A DNA stretch of 64,000 nucleotides, taken from Blastococcus sp. HT6-30 (lineage in GTDB: Bacteria; Actinomycetota; Actinomycetes; Mycobacteriales; Geodermatophilaceae). Below the pieces are notes generated by a model. That model was not told the DNA's origin, made no database searches, and was given only the letters and a program-made list of their open reading frames with translations. The stretch covers positions 1,884,001 to 1,948,000 of the forward strand of contig NZ_CP155792.1 of NCBI RefSeq assembly GCF_039729015.1, written 5' to 3'. The position numbers and the translations under genes are program-made. Position 1 is the first letter of the stretch, and every line of letters starts with the position of its first letter. Below are positions 63,778 to 64,000 of this stretch, piece after piece.

Positions 63778-64000
63778 TCAGCGGGCGATGTCGATGGCCT
63801 TGAACGCCTCGGTCTGGGTACGGATGGCGATCTCGGTGGGCAGCCGTTCAATCGAGGATGCACCGAAGAAGCCGACCACGCCCTCGGTGCGCTGCAGGAC
63901 GTAGGCGCGTCGTCGGGCTCGGCGATGCGGCCGCCGTGGCAGAGGCACAGGATGTCCGGGTTGACCCGCTTGGCCGCGTCGGCCATCGCCTGCACCCGTG
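63778..64000 (-). pseudogene. PEP hydrolase/TIM-barrel family protein, C-terminus, frameshifted and cut by the window edge
   Basis: From the right edge: [20 protein letters not shown] then IAEPDD, after which a missing base near 63910 shifts the frame; the next frame continues [42 protein letters not shown] and stops. CHGGPIAEPDDAAYVL...[12 protein letters not shown] is the C-terminal pattern of the phosphoenolpyruvate hydrolase-like (PF09370) TIM-barrel family. Either a pseudogene or one sequencing error. The rest of the gene lies outside the window. Confidence 0.7.

Overview
The window is high-GC actinobacterial chromosome, most likely from the Geodermatophilaceae (Blastococcus, Modestobacter or Geodermatophilus type). 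The evidence is a mycothiol pathway gene (start of mshC), a mycothiol-dependent isomerase-like protein, the conserved mshC / SCO1664-family / DUF3090 / phosphatase / uppP block known from mycobacteria and streptomycetes, frequent GTG starts, GTGA or ATGA stop-start overlaps, and several leaderless-type promoters (TANNNT about 6-8 nt before a GTG or ATG). The genus is an inference; no rRNA is present.

Layout. 1-13 kb is an ordinary core region: start of mshC, the conserved minus-strand block, an aldo/keto reductase overlapping a RecD2-type helicase, a zinc-less quinone oxidoreductase, a small methyltransferase, an SDR, an M20 peptidase, a GGDEF protein and tRNA-Leu(GAG). 13-23 kb is a nitrogen module: a truncated IS256-type transposase, then urtABCDE (urea ABC importer, minus strand) divergent from ureABCFGD (urease and accessory proteins, plus strand). 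The shared promoter region has a GlnR-like half operator. The module lies between tRNA-Leu and two sequences resembling the 3' end of that tRNA followed by a similar terminator, so it may be an old tRNA-associated insertion. 23-32 kb has a hypothetical protein, an MMPL exporter, a NarL/DesK-type two-component pair divergent from an ABC exporter, an SDR and a GIN-domain lipoprotein.

32-49 kb is accessory and decaying: DUF389 protein with a frameshifted tail, intact recQ, a broken second GIN domain, a frameshifted small acid-rich protein, truncated IS3, an OmpR-type regulator remnant, a multiply frameshifted P-type ATPase cut just after its phosphorylation motif, and an IS630-type remnant. Intact genes lie among these: TPM-domain protein, multi-span acyltransferase-like protein, a MacB-type ABC permease/ATPase pair, a second two-component pair and a hemerythrin.

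50-62 kb carries two metabolic systems: ehuBCDA (ectoine/hydroxyectoine-type importer, minus strand) and oleA-oleBC-oleD (head-to-head condensation of fatty acyl chains to long-chain olefins, with OleB and OleC fused), followed by a cyclopropane-fatty-acid-synthase-like enzyme. A 37-bp dispersed repeat (four copies, two after the urease cluster, two bracketing the cyclopropane synthase-like gene) shares its core with the tRNA-Leu 3' end. The window ends with an NAD-dependent epimerase and the frameshifted C-terminus of a PEP-hydrolase-like TIM-barrel protein.

No wholly new system is evident. The least explained signal is the tRNA-Leu-like dispersed repeat and its association with gene-cluster boundaries and truncated genes.
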